From an uncultured Clostridia bacterium (lineage in GTDB: Bacteria; Bacillota; Clostridia; Christensenellales; Borkfalkiaceae), in the NCBI GenBank assembly GCA_944338165.1, contig CALVLN010000005.1:1-64000 (forward strand): a stretch of DNA of 64,000 nucleotides, written 5' to 3'. Below the pieces are notes generated by a model. It was not told the origin of the DNA. It did not search any database and saw only the letters and a list, made by a program, of their open reading frames with translations. A program made the position numbers and the translations under genes. Shown in pieces: positions 52,259 through 63,635 of this stretch (the stretch's first letter is position 1; each line of letters begins with the position of its first letter).

Positions 52259-52933
52259 TTAAAAGCCGTCCCGCCGGCGGGGTGCGATGCCGCGGCGGCG
52301 CGTCTCCACGAGGTGGTATTCCCGTTCCCGCTCCGGGCGGAAGATCGCGGGGCTTTCGGGCGAGGCAAACGCCAGCTCGCCCGCGGGATCGGCGGCCTGC
52401 GCGTACCCGTAAGCGCACAGGCAGACGGGCACCCCGTAAAAAAAGGCGGCGGCGCGGATCAGCGTCTGCTCGAGCGTCTCCGTAAGCGATTCGAAAATGC
52501 AGAGGATGAGATCGGCACCGCAGTCGGAAAGCGTCTCGAGAACGCGGGGAAAATACAGATCCTCGGCGACGACGACGCCGAGCTTGCCCGCGCGCGTATC
52601 GTATACCTTGACGTACGCCCCGCAGCTGTAGGACCCGCCGTCGACGCGGTTGAGCATATCCGAAACGCCGAGGATGCGGCCGCGGTCGGCGACGACCGCC
52701 GACTTGTGCCGCGTTCCCCGCGCCACCGTATAACAGCCGCTGACGACGACGTTCTGCCGCGTCTTGGAGCAGAGCGCCGCATCCTCGAAGAGGGACGTCT
52801 CCCCCTTGAGCTCGCGCTCGTAATTCACCTCCCCCAGCCCGCGAAAGGAAAAACAGACGATATCCGCACTCACGTCCGCATGATTTTCTTCAAACTCTCC
52901 CAGCGTCCCGTCGCTGACAAAACAGATGCGCAT
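52259..52933 (-). CDS. Nitrilase-superfamily protein lacking catalytic Cys
   Basis: 224 residues resembling carbon-nitrogen hydrolases: NVVVSGCYTVARG, KSAVVADRGRILG, then KLGVVVAEDLYFPRVLETLSDCGADLIL, which matches the region normally reading G..IC.D..FPE...L...GA..I. The nucleophile Cys is Ala here (VAED), and the usual catalytic Lys (YRKxHL) is not found (GVSDMLN). It is therefore probably a pseudoenzyme or a much-changed one. The C-terminus is short and Arg-rich. GAGAAGAGG ribosome site. It lies 38 bases upstream of the HEPN-CBS gene on the same strand. Confidence 0.7.
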   Translation of the reverse strand: MRICFVSDGTLGEFEENHADVSADIVCFSFRGLGEVNYERELKGETSLFEDAALCSKTRQNVVVSGCYTVARGTRHKSAVVADRGRILGVSDMLNRVDGGSYSCGAYVKVYDTRAGKLGVVVAEDLYFPRVLETLSDCGADLILCIFESLTETLEQTLIRAAAFFYGVPVCLCAYGYAQAADPAGELAFASPESPAIFRPEREREYHLVETRRRGIAPRRRDGF

Positions 52934-53027
52934 GCCTCTTCTCCCCGTCGCCGCCGACTCTGCTACACCTCATCATATCCGACAGCGTGAAAAAATGTGC
53001 ATTCCGCCCGTTTTTCGGGAAAACGAG

Positions 53028-53056
53028 AAAAAACCGCCGATTTCTCGGCGGTTTTT
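53028..53056. terminator. Bidirectional terminator after mscL
   Basis: CCGCCGA (53034-53040), 4-base loop, TCGGCGG (53045-53051), flanked by A6 and T5. It ends the purA-to-mscL run on the minus strand. Confidence 0.88.
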
Positions 53057-53084
53057 ACATAATATGTCACAAATAATACTATGT

Positions 53085-53588
53085 TTACTTTATTTTTTCT
53101 GCATCCGAAGCGGCAACCTCCGCGCTTTCCGCCTCCGCTGCGCCCTCTTCGGCTTCGTCTTTGCCCATCACTTTATCCGCAAGTTCGCGCGCGCCTTCCT
53201 GCGCCTTCTCGCTCACCTTCTTCAGCCCCATCATGAGTTTGATCATGAGGAACACGACGAGCGCGATGATGAGGAAGTCTATGATGGTCTGCAGGAAGTT
53301 GCCCCAATTCCACGTAAGCGCTTCCTGGATGACCGCCCCCGTCTCGTCGAGCACGGCGGGACGCAGCTCCACGCTGAGCTCCGCAATGCTGTTCTTGCCC
53401 ATGGCGAGCGTGATGAGCGGCATGATGATGTCGTTCGTCAGCGACGTGACGATCTTGCCGAACGCGGCGCCGAGGATGACGCCGACTGCGAGATCGAGGA
53501 TGTTCCCCTTGCTGATGAACTCCTTGAATTCGCGCAGGAACTTTGCGATGCGGCCCTCTTTCTTTTCCTTCTTCTGTTCTTCTGCCAT
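53085..53588 (-). CDS. mscL: Large-conductance mechanosensitive channel MscL
   Basis: Membrane tension-gated channel protecting against osmotic down-shock. 167 residues: N-terminal amphipathic helix (KFLREFKEFISKGNILDLAVGVILGAAFGKIV), two membrane helices at about 29-50 and 95-120, and a C-terminal Ala/Glu-rich tail longer than usual. 12 bases after malQ. Confidence 0.95.
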   Translation of the reverse strand: MAEEQKKEKKEGRIAKFLREFKEFISKGNILDLAVGVILGAAFGKIVTSLTNDIIMPLITLAMGKNSIAELSVELRPAVLDETGAVIQEALTWNWGNFLQTIIDFLIIALVVFLMIKLMMGLKKVSEKAQEGARELADKVMGKDEAEEGAAEAESAEVAASDAEKIK

Positions 53589-53600
53589 TTCCTTCTCCTT

Positions 53601-55109
53601 TTATACGTTGTGTTTTCTTCCAAAAGCCGTGACCGCCTTTTTCAGCAGTTTCATGACGCGCCGCGGCGGAAATTTTTCCAGGCGGAACATCCAGTTGTCG
53701 CCCAGGATCCCCGGGCGGTTCATGCGCGACGCGTCGTCCGCGCAAAGCAGATCCTGTACGGGAATGACGGCGAGGCGCGCCTTGGAACAAAGCGCCAGCG
53801 CAATGAGCGCCGTGCAGAAACTCTTCGGCGATTCGTTCAGGGGAAGCGAAAGCCCCGCGTGTTCCATCTCCGCCGCCACGCGCGATTTGAAGAGGATATA
53901 TTCCTCCGCACTGAGCGAACTTAAATATCCCGCGACGGTGGAATTGTCGTGCGTGCCCGTATAGATGACGCAGTTTTCCCCGATGTTGCTGGGCAGATAC
54001 GTGTTGTCGGGATTGCCGTCGAAGGCAAAGAGGAGGATCTTCATCCCCGGGAAGCCCATCGTGCGGAGCAGCTGCTGGACGCTCTCGTCATAGTCGCCGA
54101 GATCCTCGGCGATGATGCGGCGCCGCTCTTCTTCCGAAAAAGAAGCAAACAGCTCCTTCTTGGGCCCGTCCTGCCAGGTCCCCGCGATGGCATTTTCCGC
54201 GCCGGCGTCCACCTCGTAATAACGGTCGAGCCCGCGGAAATGATCGATGCGCACGATGTTGTAGGTATCGAGCGCGGAAAGGAGGCGGCGGCGCCACCAG
54301 GCGATGCACGCCTCTTTATGCCCCTCCCAATCGTAGACGGGGTTGCCCCACAGCTGACCCGTGGCGCAGAAATAATCGGGCGGAACGCCCGCCACCTTTT
54401 TGGGGCTCAGATCCTCGTTGAGCCGGAAGAGCTGCGGATGCGCCCAGACGTCCGCGCTGTCGGCGGCGACGTAAAGCGGGATATCGCCGATGATGGAGAC
54501 GCCGAGGCCGTTTGCATAGTCCCTGAGCCTGTTCCACTGACGGCGGAACTCGTACTGCAGGAACTGCCAGAACAGGTACTCCTCGTGATGACTCGTCCGC
54601 AGCGATTCGAGGGCGGCGGGATCGCGCCGCCTGATCTGCTCGGGCCAGGCGGAAAACCCGTCGCCGTACACCGTCTTTGCGGTCATGTAAAGCGCGTAAT
54701 CTTCATATTCGCCCTGCTTCACGAAGGCGCGGAATCCCTCCCCGTCCAGGTTAAAGCGCGAAAACGCCCTGCGCAGCAGCGGATAGCGCGTCGCGTACAG
54801 CATGCCGTAATCGACGTTGCCCGCAGCGACTTCCGCCCCCTTGAGTTCGGCAGACGTCAAAAGCTTCTGCTTCTGCAGCGTTTCCAGGTCGATAAAATAG
54901 GGATTGCCCGAGTTGCAGGCGACCGAGCTGTACGGCGAATCGCCGTAGCCCGTCTGCACCAGGGGCAGGATCTGCCAATAACCGACGCCGCACTTTGCAA
55001 GTTTTTCCGCAAAGCGGTACGCCGCTTTTCCGAGCGAGCCGATGCCGTACTTCCCGGGCAGGGAAGAAATGTGGCACAGCACGCCCGCCTCTCTCCGATA
55101 GTCCGACAT
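53601..55109 (-). CDS. malQ: 4-alpha-glucanotransferase MalQ
   Basis: Family GH77 amylomaltase that rearranges maltodextrins, in the cytoplasm. 502 residues. Catalytic motifs VRIDHFRGLDRY, EDLGDYD and YTGTHDNST are in place. It sits between dapL and mscL with no other glycogen or maltose genes, so the link to glycogen turnover is not shown by context. Confidence 0.95.
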   Translation of the reverse strand: MSDYRREAGVLCHISSLPGKYGIGSLGKAAYRFAEKLAKCGVGYWQILPLVQTGYGDSPYSSVACNSGNPYFIDLETLQKQKLLTSAELKGAEVAAGNVDYGMLYATRYPLLRRAFSRFNLDGEGFRAFVKQGEYEDYALYMTAKTVYGDGFSAWPEQIRRRDPAALESLRTSHHEEYLFWQFLQYEFRRQWNRLRDYANGLGVSIIGDIPLYVAADSADVWAHPQLFRLNEDLSPKKVAGVPPDYFCATGQLWGNPVYDWEGHKEACIAWWRRRLLSALDTYNIVRIDHFRGLDRYYEVDAGAENAIAGTWQDGPKKELFASFSEEERRRIIAEDLGDYDESVQQLLRTMGFPGMKILLFAFDGNPDNTYLPSNIGENCVIYTGTHDNSTVAGYLSSLSAEEYILFKSRVAAEMEHAGLSLPLNESPKSFCTALIALALCSKARLAVIPVQDLLCADDASRMNRPGILGDNWMFRLEKFPPRRVMKLLKKAVTAFGRKHNV

Positions 55110-55113
55110 TTGT

Positions 55114-57941
<2,828 letters not shown>

Positions 57942-57946
57942 TTATG

Positions 57947-58786
57947 TCAGAGTTCCACTTCGCCCGTAAAGGAAAGCGCCGCTTCCCCCGTCATGAATAC
58001 GCGGTCTTTTCCGACGCGGATCGTAAGATCGCCGCCCAGAAGACGCACCGCGATGTCCGACTCCGCCGCGCACCGTCCGTTCAAAACCGCCGCGACGGCC
58101 GCCGCGCACGCGCCCGTGCCGCAGGCGCGCGTTTCCCCGCTCCCGCGCTCCCAGACGCGCATAACAAGTTCATTCGCTCCCGCAACGCGCACGAATTCCG
58201 TATTCACGCGCGCGGGGAAGGCGGGATGATGCTCGAATGCGGGCCCCAAGGCCCGGAGATCCAGCGCCGCGGGGTCTTCCGCAAAGACGACGCAATGCGG
58301 ATTGCCCATGGAGACGCAGGTGACGCGGTATTCCCGTCCGTTCACGGAAAGCGGCACGTTCACCGCGCGCTCCCCGGGGAAGTCCGCAGGGATCTCCTTC
58401 GGCGCAAGGACGGGTGCACCCATATCCACGGTGACGGAGGAGACCGCCCCCCCGTTCACGTGCAGAAAGAGCGTCTTGATGCCGCTCTTCGTCTCCACCG
58501 TGAGCGTTTGCTTTTTTATGCCGCCCCGTTCAAACAGATACTTCCCCACGCAGCGGATGGCATTGCCGCACATCATCCCCTCGCTGCCGTCCAGGTTGAA
58601 CATGCGCATCCGCGCGTCCGCCCTGTCGCTGCTTAAGATGAGCACGATGCCGTCCCCGCCTACCGAACGATGACGGTCGGAGAGGCGCACCGCCGCGGCG
58701 GAAGGATCGCGGAGAGGCTGCTCCCTGCAATCAAAGAAGATATAATCGTTGCCGATGCCGTGCATCTTGTAAAACGTCCGCAGCAT
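57947..58786 (-). CDS. dapF: Diaminopimelate epimerase DapF, intact copy
   Basis: Converts LL-DAP to meso-DAP by a two-cysteine racemisation. 279 residues from ATG 58786 behind GGAGG. Both catalytic cysteines are present: Cys73 in MMCGNAIRC and Cys222 in RACGTGAC; the substrate Asn is in MHGIGNDY. This copy can serve the DapL pathway, unlike the degenerate domain fused to CarB. Confidence 0.96.
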   Translation of the reverse strand: MLRTFYKMHGIGNDYIFFDCREQPLRDPSAAAVRLSDRHRSVGGDGIVLILSSDRADARMRMFNLDGSEGMMCGNAIRCVGKYLFERGGIKKQTLTVETKSGIKTLFLHVNGGAVSSVTVDMGAPVLAPKEIPADFPGERAVNVPLSVNGREYRVTCVSMGNPHCVVFAEDPAALDLRALGPAFEHHPAFPARVNTEFVRVAGANELVMRVWERGSGETRACGTGACAAAVAAVLNGRCAAESDIAVRLLGGDLTIRVGKDRVFMTGEAALSFTGEVEL

Positions 58787-58804
58787 ACCGCCTCCCCCGC
58801 ATTC

Positions 58805-58832
58805 CGCCCCTCCGCAGGGATGCGGCGGGGCG
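58805..58832 (-). other. GC-rich hairpin between purA and dapF
   Basis: Minus strand GCCCCGCCGCA pairs with TGCGGAGGGGC (one mismatch) around a 4-base loop. No T run follows, so it may be a processing or stability element, not a terminator. Confidence 0.45.
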
Positions 58833-58847
58833 TTGTTTGCTGAATGA

Positions 58848-60122
58848 TCAATCAAGTTTTAAATACGCGTCGCGCTCCGCACCGACGGAAACGTAGGTGA
58901 TCTTGCATTCGCAGAGCTTCTCCAGAAGGCGGATGTAGTCGAGCGCCTCCTTGGGAAGATCGGACGCCTTGCGGCAGGAAGAAATGTCGCAGTTCCAGCC
59001 CTTCACCTGCTCAAAGACGGGTCTGCACTCGTCGAGCACGTCGGTAAAGGGGAACTCATGGATGATCTTGCCGTTGAGTTCGTACGCCGTGCAGATCTCC
59101 AGCTCCTCGTGCCCGGAGAGGACGTCGAGCTTGGTGAGCGCGATCTCGTCCGCGCCCTGGCAGCGGATGCCGTAACGGGACGCCACCGCGTCGAAGGGCC
59201 CCACGCGGCGGGGCCTGCCCGTCGCGGCGCCGTACTCGCCGCCCGCCTTGCGGAGTTTTTCCGCCTTTTCGCCGAAGTATTCCGCCGTGAACGGGCCTTC
59301 GCCCACGCAGGTGGAATACGCCTTCATGATGCCGATGGAGCGGTCGATCTTGAGATGCGGCACGCCCGCGCCGATGGGCGCGTACGCCGCGATGGTCGAA
59401 GAACTCGACGTATAGGGATAAATGCCGAAGTCGATGTCGCGCAGGGCGCCGAGCTGCGCCTCGAACATGATCTTCTTGCCTTCTTTGTTGGCTTTGTCGA
59501 GGTACAGCCCCGTATCGCAGATGTACTCTTTGAACGGCTCGCCGTACGTTTTGAAGTATTCGATCATCTCCTCCGCCGTGACGGGTTCGTGCTTGTATCC
59601 GCCGACGATGGTGAGATTTTTCCATTCCACGATATCCTTCACGCGCTTATAGAGAAGGTCGGGATTGAGCAGTTCCCCCATGCGGAACGCCTTCTTCATG
59701 TATTTGTCCGCATAGACGGGCGCGATGCCGCGGCGGGTGGAGCCGAACTTCTTATCGGCAAGGCGCTCCTCTTCCAGGCAATCCAGAAGCACGTGATACG
59801 GCATGGTAATGACGGCTTTATCGCTGATCTTGAGGTTTTCCGGCGTGACGGAGATGCCCTTTTCGCGCAGACGGCCGATCTCCTCGGTGAGATGGCGGAT
59901 ATCGATGACCATGCCGTTGCCGAGCACGTTGACGACGTCCTCGCGCAGGATGCCGGAGGGCAGAAGATTCAGGATGAACTTCCCCTTCTCGTTGATGACG
60001 GTGTGCCCCGCATTGTTGCCGCCCTGATAGCGGCAGACGACGTCGTAGTCGCGGGAGAGAAGATCGACCATCCTGCCCTTGCCTTCGTCCCCCCAGTTGA
60101 TTCCGCAGATCGATGTAAGCAT
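58848..60122 (-). CDS. purA: Adenylosuccinate synthetase PurA
   Basis: First step from IMP to AMP, using GTP and aspartate. 424 residues from ATG 60122 with a near-perfect GGAGGAACT ribosome site. GTP and IMP motifs INWGDEGKGR and GGNNAGHTV are present. First gene of the purA-dapF-pyrG-dapL-malQ-mscL run, with a consensus promoter. Confidence 0.97.
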   Translation of the reverse strand: MLTSICGINWGDEGKGRMVDLLSRDYDVVCRYQGGNNAGHTVINEKGKFILNLLPSGILREDVVNVLGNGMVIDIRHLTEEIGRLREKGISVTPENLKISDKAVITMPYHVLLDCLEEERLADKKFGSTRRGIAPVYADKYMKKAFRMGELLNPDLLYKRVKDIVEWKNLTIVGGYKHEPVTAEEMIEYFKTYGEPFKEYICDTGLYLDKANKEGKKIMFEAQLGALRDIDFGIYPYTSSSSTIAAYAPIGAGVPHLKIDRSIGIMKAYSTCVGEGPFTAEYFGEKAEKLRKAGGEYGAATGRPRRVGPFDAVASRYGIRCQGADEIALTKLDVLSGHEELEICTAYELNGKIIHEFPFTDVLDECRPVFEQVKGWNCDISSCRKASDLPKEALDYIRLLEKLCECKITYVSVGAERDAYLKLD

Positions 60123-60186
60123 AGTTCCTCCTCCGTATGGCGGGATCCGACGCACGCCCTTTTCCGCCCCCAAAAAAATACACACT

Positions 60187-60216
60187 ATTATATAACGAAA
60201 CGCGCGCGATTGTCAA
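60187..60216 (-). promoter_or_regulatory. Promoter of purA
   Basis: Minus strand TTGACA (60216-60211), 18-bp spacer, TATAAT (60192-60187). The 301-base gap 60123-60423 also holds the divergent Nudix promoter, two leader hairpins and otherwise AT-rich DNA with nothing further recognised. Confidence 0.88.
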
Positions 60217-60315
60217 GCCCTGCACCGATTTTTTCCCCCGCGCTTTTTTTGTTTTGCGAGGCTAAAAAACGCAAAGATTTTACACTTTTATTGCAAATTT
60301 TTCACACGAAAAAGA

Positions 60316-60345
60316 TTGACAATTTCCCCCAAAAGCGAGTAAAAT
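60316..60345 (+). promoter_or_regulatory. Promoter of the Nudix gene
   Basis: TTGACA (60316-60321), 18-bp spacer, TAAAAT (60340-60345). Confidence 0.8.
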
Positions 60346-60353
60346 GGAGAAAA

Positions 60354-60397
60354 CGCCCGCAAGAACATCTGCGCGGGCGGACGGGGCGGACGCCCCG
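60354..60397 (+). promoter_or_regulatory. Two hairpins in the Nudix leader
   Basis: CGCCCGC (60354-60360) pairs with GCGGGCG (60373-60379), and CGGGGCG (60382-60388) with CGCCCCG (60391-60397). They lie between promoter and ribosome site (GGGAGGA). No known riboswitch is recognised. Confidence 0.45.
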
Positions 60398-60423
60398 AAA
60401 CGATCTGTAGGGAGGATACAATT

Positions 60424-60918
60424 ATGTTTTGCAGAGATTGCGGTGAAAAACTCACGCTCCGTTTCCTGGAAAACGAAGGACTTGTCCCCTATTGCCCCAA
60501 GTGCGAAAGCTTTAAATTCCCCTATTTCCCCGTCGCCGTGTCGATGACCGTCACCAACCGGGCGGAGGATAAGGTCCTGCTCGCCAAACATGCGGGGGAA
60601 GAGGAGTTTACCCTGCTCGCCGGCTACATCAAAAAGGGAGAGACTGCCGAAAAGGCCATCCCCCGCGAACTGCGCGAGGAGACGAAACTGACGGCGATCA
60701 AATGGCGGTACTACGGCTCCCGCTATCACGAAGAAAAGGATGTTCTCATGCTCAACTTTATCGTGACCGCGGAAGAAGGCCCCGTCACCCTCAAGGAAGA
60801 CGAATTGCAGGAAGTGCGCTGGTGCACCCCCGCCGAGGCGCGGGAACTCGTGCGCAAAAATTCCACGGCGGAATATTTCCTTTCGGGCGCGCTGGAAACG
60901 CTCGGCAAGAAAAAATGA
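60424..60918 (+). CDS. Nudix hydrolase with N-terminal zinc ribbon
   Basis: 164 residues. A zinc ribbon (Cys3, Cys6, Cys24, Cys27) precedes a Nudix domain, as in NudC-type NADH pyrophosphatases, but the NudC SQPWPFPxS motif is missing. The Nudix box runs from Gly67: G-x5-E73-x7-R81-E82-L-x-E85-E86, with Lys88 where the consensus has Gly. Likely cleaves a nucleoside diphosphate derivative; substrate unknown. GGGAGGA ribosome site. Confidence 0.88.
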   Translation: MFCRDCGEKLTLRFLENEGLVPYCPKCESFKFPYFPVAVSMTVTNRAEDKVLLAKHAGEEEFTLLAGYIKKGETAEKAIPRELREETKLTAIKWRYYGSRYHEEKDVLMLNFIVTAEEGPVTLKEDELQEVRWCTPAEARELVRKNSTAEYFLSGALETLGKKK

Positions 60919-60933
60919 TCCGGACAAGTCCTT

Positions 60934-60968
60934 TTCCCCTGCGCTTTGCGCGCGGGGGAATTTTTTTA
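60934..60968 (+). terminator. Terminator of the Nudix gene
   Basis: TTCCCC-GCGC stem with imperfect GCGC-GGGGGAA return arm, followed by T7. Confidence 0.75.
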
Positions 60969-60970
60969 CA

Positions 60971-61005
60971 AAACCAACGGGGCCGCTATGCAGCCCCGTT
61001 GGTTT
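60971..61005 (-). terminator. Terminator of the subtilase-Hint gene
   Basis: A 13-bp perfect inverted repeat (AAACCAACGGGGC and its complement) with a 9-base loop, 20 bases past the stop codon on the minus strand, followed by TTGT. Confidence 0.8.
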
Positions 61006-61025
61006 GTTCCGTTGATGGGAAATTC

Positions 61026-63614
61026 TTATGCGAGCATGCCACCGTAGCGCGCAGCCAAGGTACAGATCTCCTCTACCGTGATGAGCCCCTTCCCCACGGC
61101 GATTTTCAGGTATTCCCCGTTCACCGCCTCAAACAGTTCTTCACTCACGGGGCACAGCGCGTTCAGCTCCTCGTACGTATACAGCCCGTACTCCTCGATG
61201 TCCGCCTGCATCTGCGCCTCGTCGTAGGCGAGCGTTTCCGCATCTACTTCAAAAATATTGAACAGCCCTTCGATCCCGCCCGGCATCGACAGCATCCCGT
61301 TCACAAAATAGCACAGATGCCCGTACGTCACGGGGCTGTACGCCGCCCTCTCTTCCGACGCGATCTCCACGCCGACGAGCGTGACTTCCGTCAGGCCGTC
61401 CGCACCCTGCTTCAAAAAACTGTGCCCTATGTATTCCGCCGCGTCCGCGTCCAGATACACGTACTCGTTGAGCCCGACGTCGAAGAACCCGTGTTCGGAG
61501 ATGACCTCCACCGTGCTCCCGTCCGAGAAGGTGAGTCGGATCACCTCGTACACCGCCGCGGGATCGCTGTCGATGAAGATGACGGGCGCCGCATCGTACG
61601 TCCCCGTGTACATGTTCCATACGAGCAGCTGTTCCTCCCCCGTCAGATCCTCCACCGCCTTTTGGCTGCCGTCTGCCAGCGTGATCAGCGTCCCTTCCGC
61701 AACGCAGGTCTCCGGCTGATATACGGCCGTGAAAAACAACTGATCACCATATATAGCGGCTGGCAAGACATTATAAATTGTGACTGTTTTTTCTGTATAG
61801 CATGTATAGATGCTTTTATCATTCAACTGGAAATAGGCATAGTATTTGCGCCATTCCACAAAGGTATACCCCTCGATATCGGGAGCCGTGACCTGTGTGC
61901 CATATGTAGGATGTGGTTGATCGTAAACCATTTCCACGGTCGACCCGTCCACAATCTCGGTATCTGCAATATATGTCTGAATTGTCAATGTCCATCGCAT
62001 AGGGGACCACTGTGCATAAAGATTCAAATCTTGTGTTCCTGTAAAAACATCGGTATCCCCATTATAATATATATTTCCATTGGAATCATAATAATAACTA
62101 AACGTATAACCTGTTCGATTCGGATAATCGATTTTCGGCATCTCATCGCCCGTCTTTACATAAACAATTTCCGTTCCGTTTACTCCTCCGGCGAAATTAA
62201 AATGAATCGCTTTATACACCAATCTTAACGAATTGTAAACATTCAACCTGCCTCCCGTAGAACACATGTCTGAAAGCGCAGCAATTTCATCCACACCGTC
62301 CAAAATAACCGTTTTTAATTCTTCTACTGACAAATCGGAGGCAACGCTTTTGATCAAAGCAGCCGTCCCCGCAACCAATGGAGTGGAAAATGAAGTTCCA
62401 TATGCACCGCTACTGTATCCATTTTCATTGTTTGTGCTGACCATTTCCGTCCCTGGTGCAAATAAATTTACTGTATTCGCCCCATAACAGGATCCGAGAA
62501 AACCTTCCCAATCTACTTGTTCCGCGCAGAGATCGCTATTTGCCTTTGTTCCCCCAACGGATATGACATTGTTACAAATTGGCATAAGAGCTCCCGGAAT
62601 GGATGGAGTTGAGGAGCCCTTATTTCCTGCTGAAGCCACAACAAGTCCATTGTAATTATTTATAGCATTTGCCATAATATACAAACCTTCTATCATATCT
62701 GAGTCGATTGTCCCCTCTTCAAATCCAAAATTTCCACTGCAATTCAATATCGCTATATTGTTCTGTATCGCATATGTCAATGCTGCGACAAATATATTGC
62801 ACCACCATTTATCAATTTTTATAGGCACAAGTTTGACTCCAGGACATACGGCATTGACTAACCCTGCGACCATAGTTCCGTGTCCGTCGACATCTTCTGT
62901 ATTGTTATCATATTCAATTTGTTCAGAAATGCTTGCATTGCTAAAAAAATGTATTCCGGTCCCTACATTCAATTCATCATGTTCGGCGATCCCTGAATCA
63001 ATAATTCCAACCGCAACTTCTTCCTGACCTAATGTTGAAACGATTTCTTGCGCTTCCAACGCCTCAATACGCTCCAATCCCCATTGATTCCAATAATCTT
63101 CTTGAGTATAGTAGCTTCTTGTCGCCTCTCTAAAATCTTTTTCTTCTGCAACTCCCGCAGAATCAGTTGCAATCTTATAATTAGGACAAACAAATTTAAT
63201 TCCGTCAACAGCATATAATGCAGAAATAGCATCATGAATATATTCTACGCCGCACTCTTTCGGCAAACCAATTTGAAAAATCTGCCGAAAATTATCCTTA
63301 TCCAAATATTTTAGAGTTTCAATACCTCCTTCGATTGCTGTCAAATCCGTTATATATGTCTTTTCAAAATCACCAAAAAATGCATCAGTATGTATTTTAT
63401 TTACCTCACTGTGATATTTATCTACAACGATCAGCAAACTTTCGACATCAATATCATCTGTTAAATCGCTATTCCATTCCCAATAAACCTTTTGTTCACA
63501 CGGAACAACTGACTCTGCAAAAACATGAACTACACCAACATTGATAAAAACCAAAAAAGTACAAATCAAAACAAACAAAACAATAGGTTTACATTCAAAT
63601 AATTTCTTCATCAT
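61026..63614 (-). CDS. Secreted S8 subtilase with InlB repeats and Hint domain
   Basis: 862 residues, exported. Signal peptide to about 34 (MMKKLFECKPIVLFVLICTF...), prodomain-like region to about 170, S8 protease with Asp206 (GIIDSG), His245 (DGHGT), oxyanion Asn331 (SAGN) and Ser408 (GTSFSTP). Two InlB/Listeria-Bacteroides-type repeats follow (about 470-540 and 541-635: GYTFSYYYD..., GYTFVEWRK...). From Cys637 a Hint (hedgehog/intein) domain begins CVAEGTLITLADGS and includes SEHGFFD and CYFVNGML; the HN usually needed for splicing is absent. The Hint part is GC-rich and the rest AT-rich. AGGAGAG ribosome site; 21 bases after the upstream gene. Confidence 0.9.
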   Translation of the reverse strand: MMKKLFECKPIVLFVLICTFLVFINVGVVHVFAESVVPCEQKVYWEWNSDLTDDIDVESLLIVVDKYHSEVNKIHTDAFFGDFEKTYITDLTAIEGGIETLKYLDKDNFRQIFQIGLPKECGVEYIHDAISALYAVDGIKFVCPNYKIATDSAGVAEEKDFREATRSYYTQEDYWNQWGLERIEALEAQEIVSTLGQEEVAVGIIDSGIAEHDELNVGTGIHFFSNASISEQIEYDNNTEDVDGHGTMVAGLVNAVCPGVKLVPIKIDKWWCNIFVAALTYAIQNNIAILNCSGNFGFEEGTIDSDMIEGLYIMANAINNYNGLVVASAGNKGSSTPSIPGALMPICNNVISVGGTKANSDLCAEQVDWEGFLGSCYGANTVNLFAPGTEMVSTNNENGYSSGAYGTSFSTPLVAGTAALIKSVASDLSVEELKTVILDGVDEIAALSDMCSTGGRLNVYNSLRLVYKAIHFNFAGGVNGTEIVYVKTGDEMPKIDYPNRTGYTFSYYYDSNGNIYYNGDTDVFTGTQDLNLYAQWSPMRWTLTIQTYIADTEIVDGSTVEMVYDQPHPTYGTQVTAPDIEGYTFVEWRKYYAYFQLNDKSIYTCYTEKTVTIYNVLPAAIYGDQLFFTAVYQPETCVAEGTLITLADGSQKAVEDLTGEEQLLVWNMYTGTYDAAPVIFIDSDPAAVYEVIRLTFSDGSTVEVISEHGFFDVGLNEYVYLDADAAEYIGHSFLKQGADGLTEVTLVGVEIASEERAAYSPVTYGHLCYFVNGMLSMPGGIEGLFNIFEVDAETLAYDEAQMQADIEEYGLYTYEELNALCPVSEELFEAVNGEYLKIAVGKGLITVEEICTLAARYGGMLA

Positions 63615-63635
63615 AAATCTCTCCTAAATAAATAT

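Noticed and set aside
22930-53084. Similar AT-rich words: ATGTCAGACATAGTACT (near 22931, in miaA), ATGTCAGACAGAGTACT (near 32250, in the PBP1a gene), and weaker forms near 34806 and 53063
   Set aside because: A 16-of-17 match somewhere among all pairs in 64 kb on two strands is expected a few times by chance, the copies sit in unrelated positions (coding and non-coding), and no common flank or structure is seen.
61026-61710. Active protein-splicing intein in the subtilase gene
   Set aside because: There is no C-extein and no terminal HN followed by Cys/Ser/Thr; the Hint domain is at the very C-terminus, so it is not a splicing intein.
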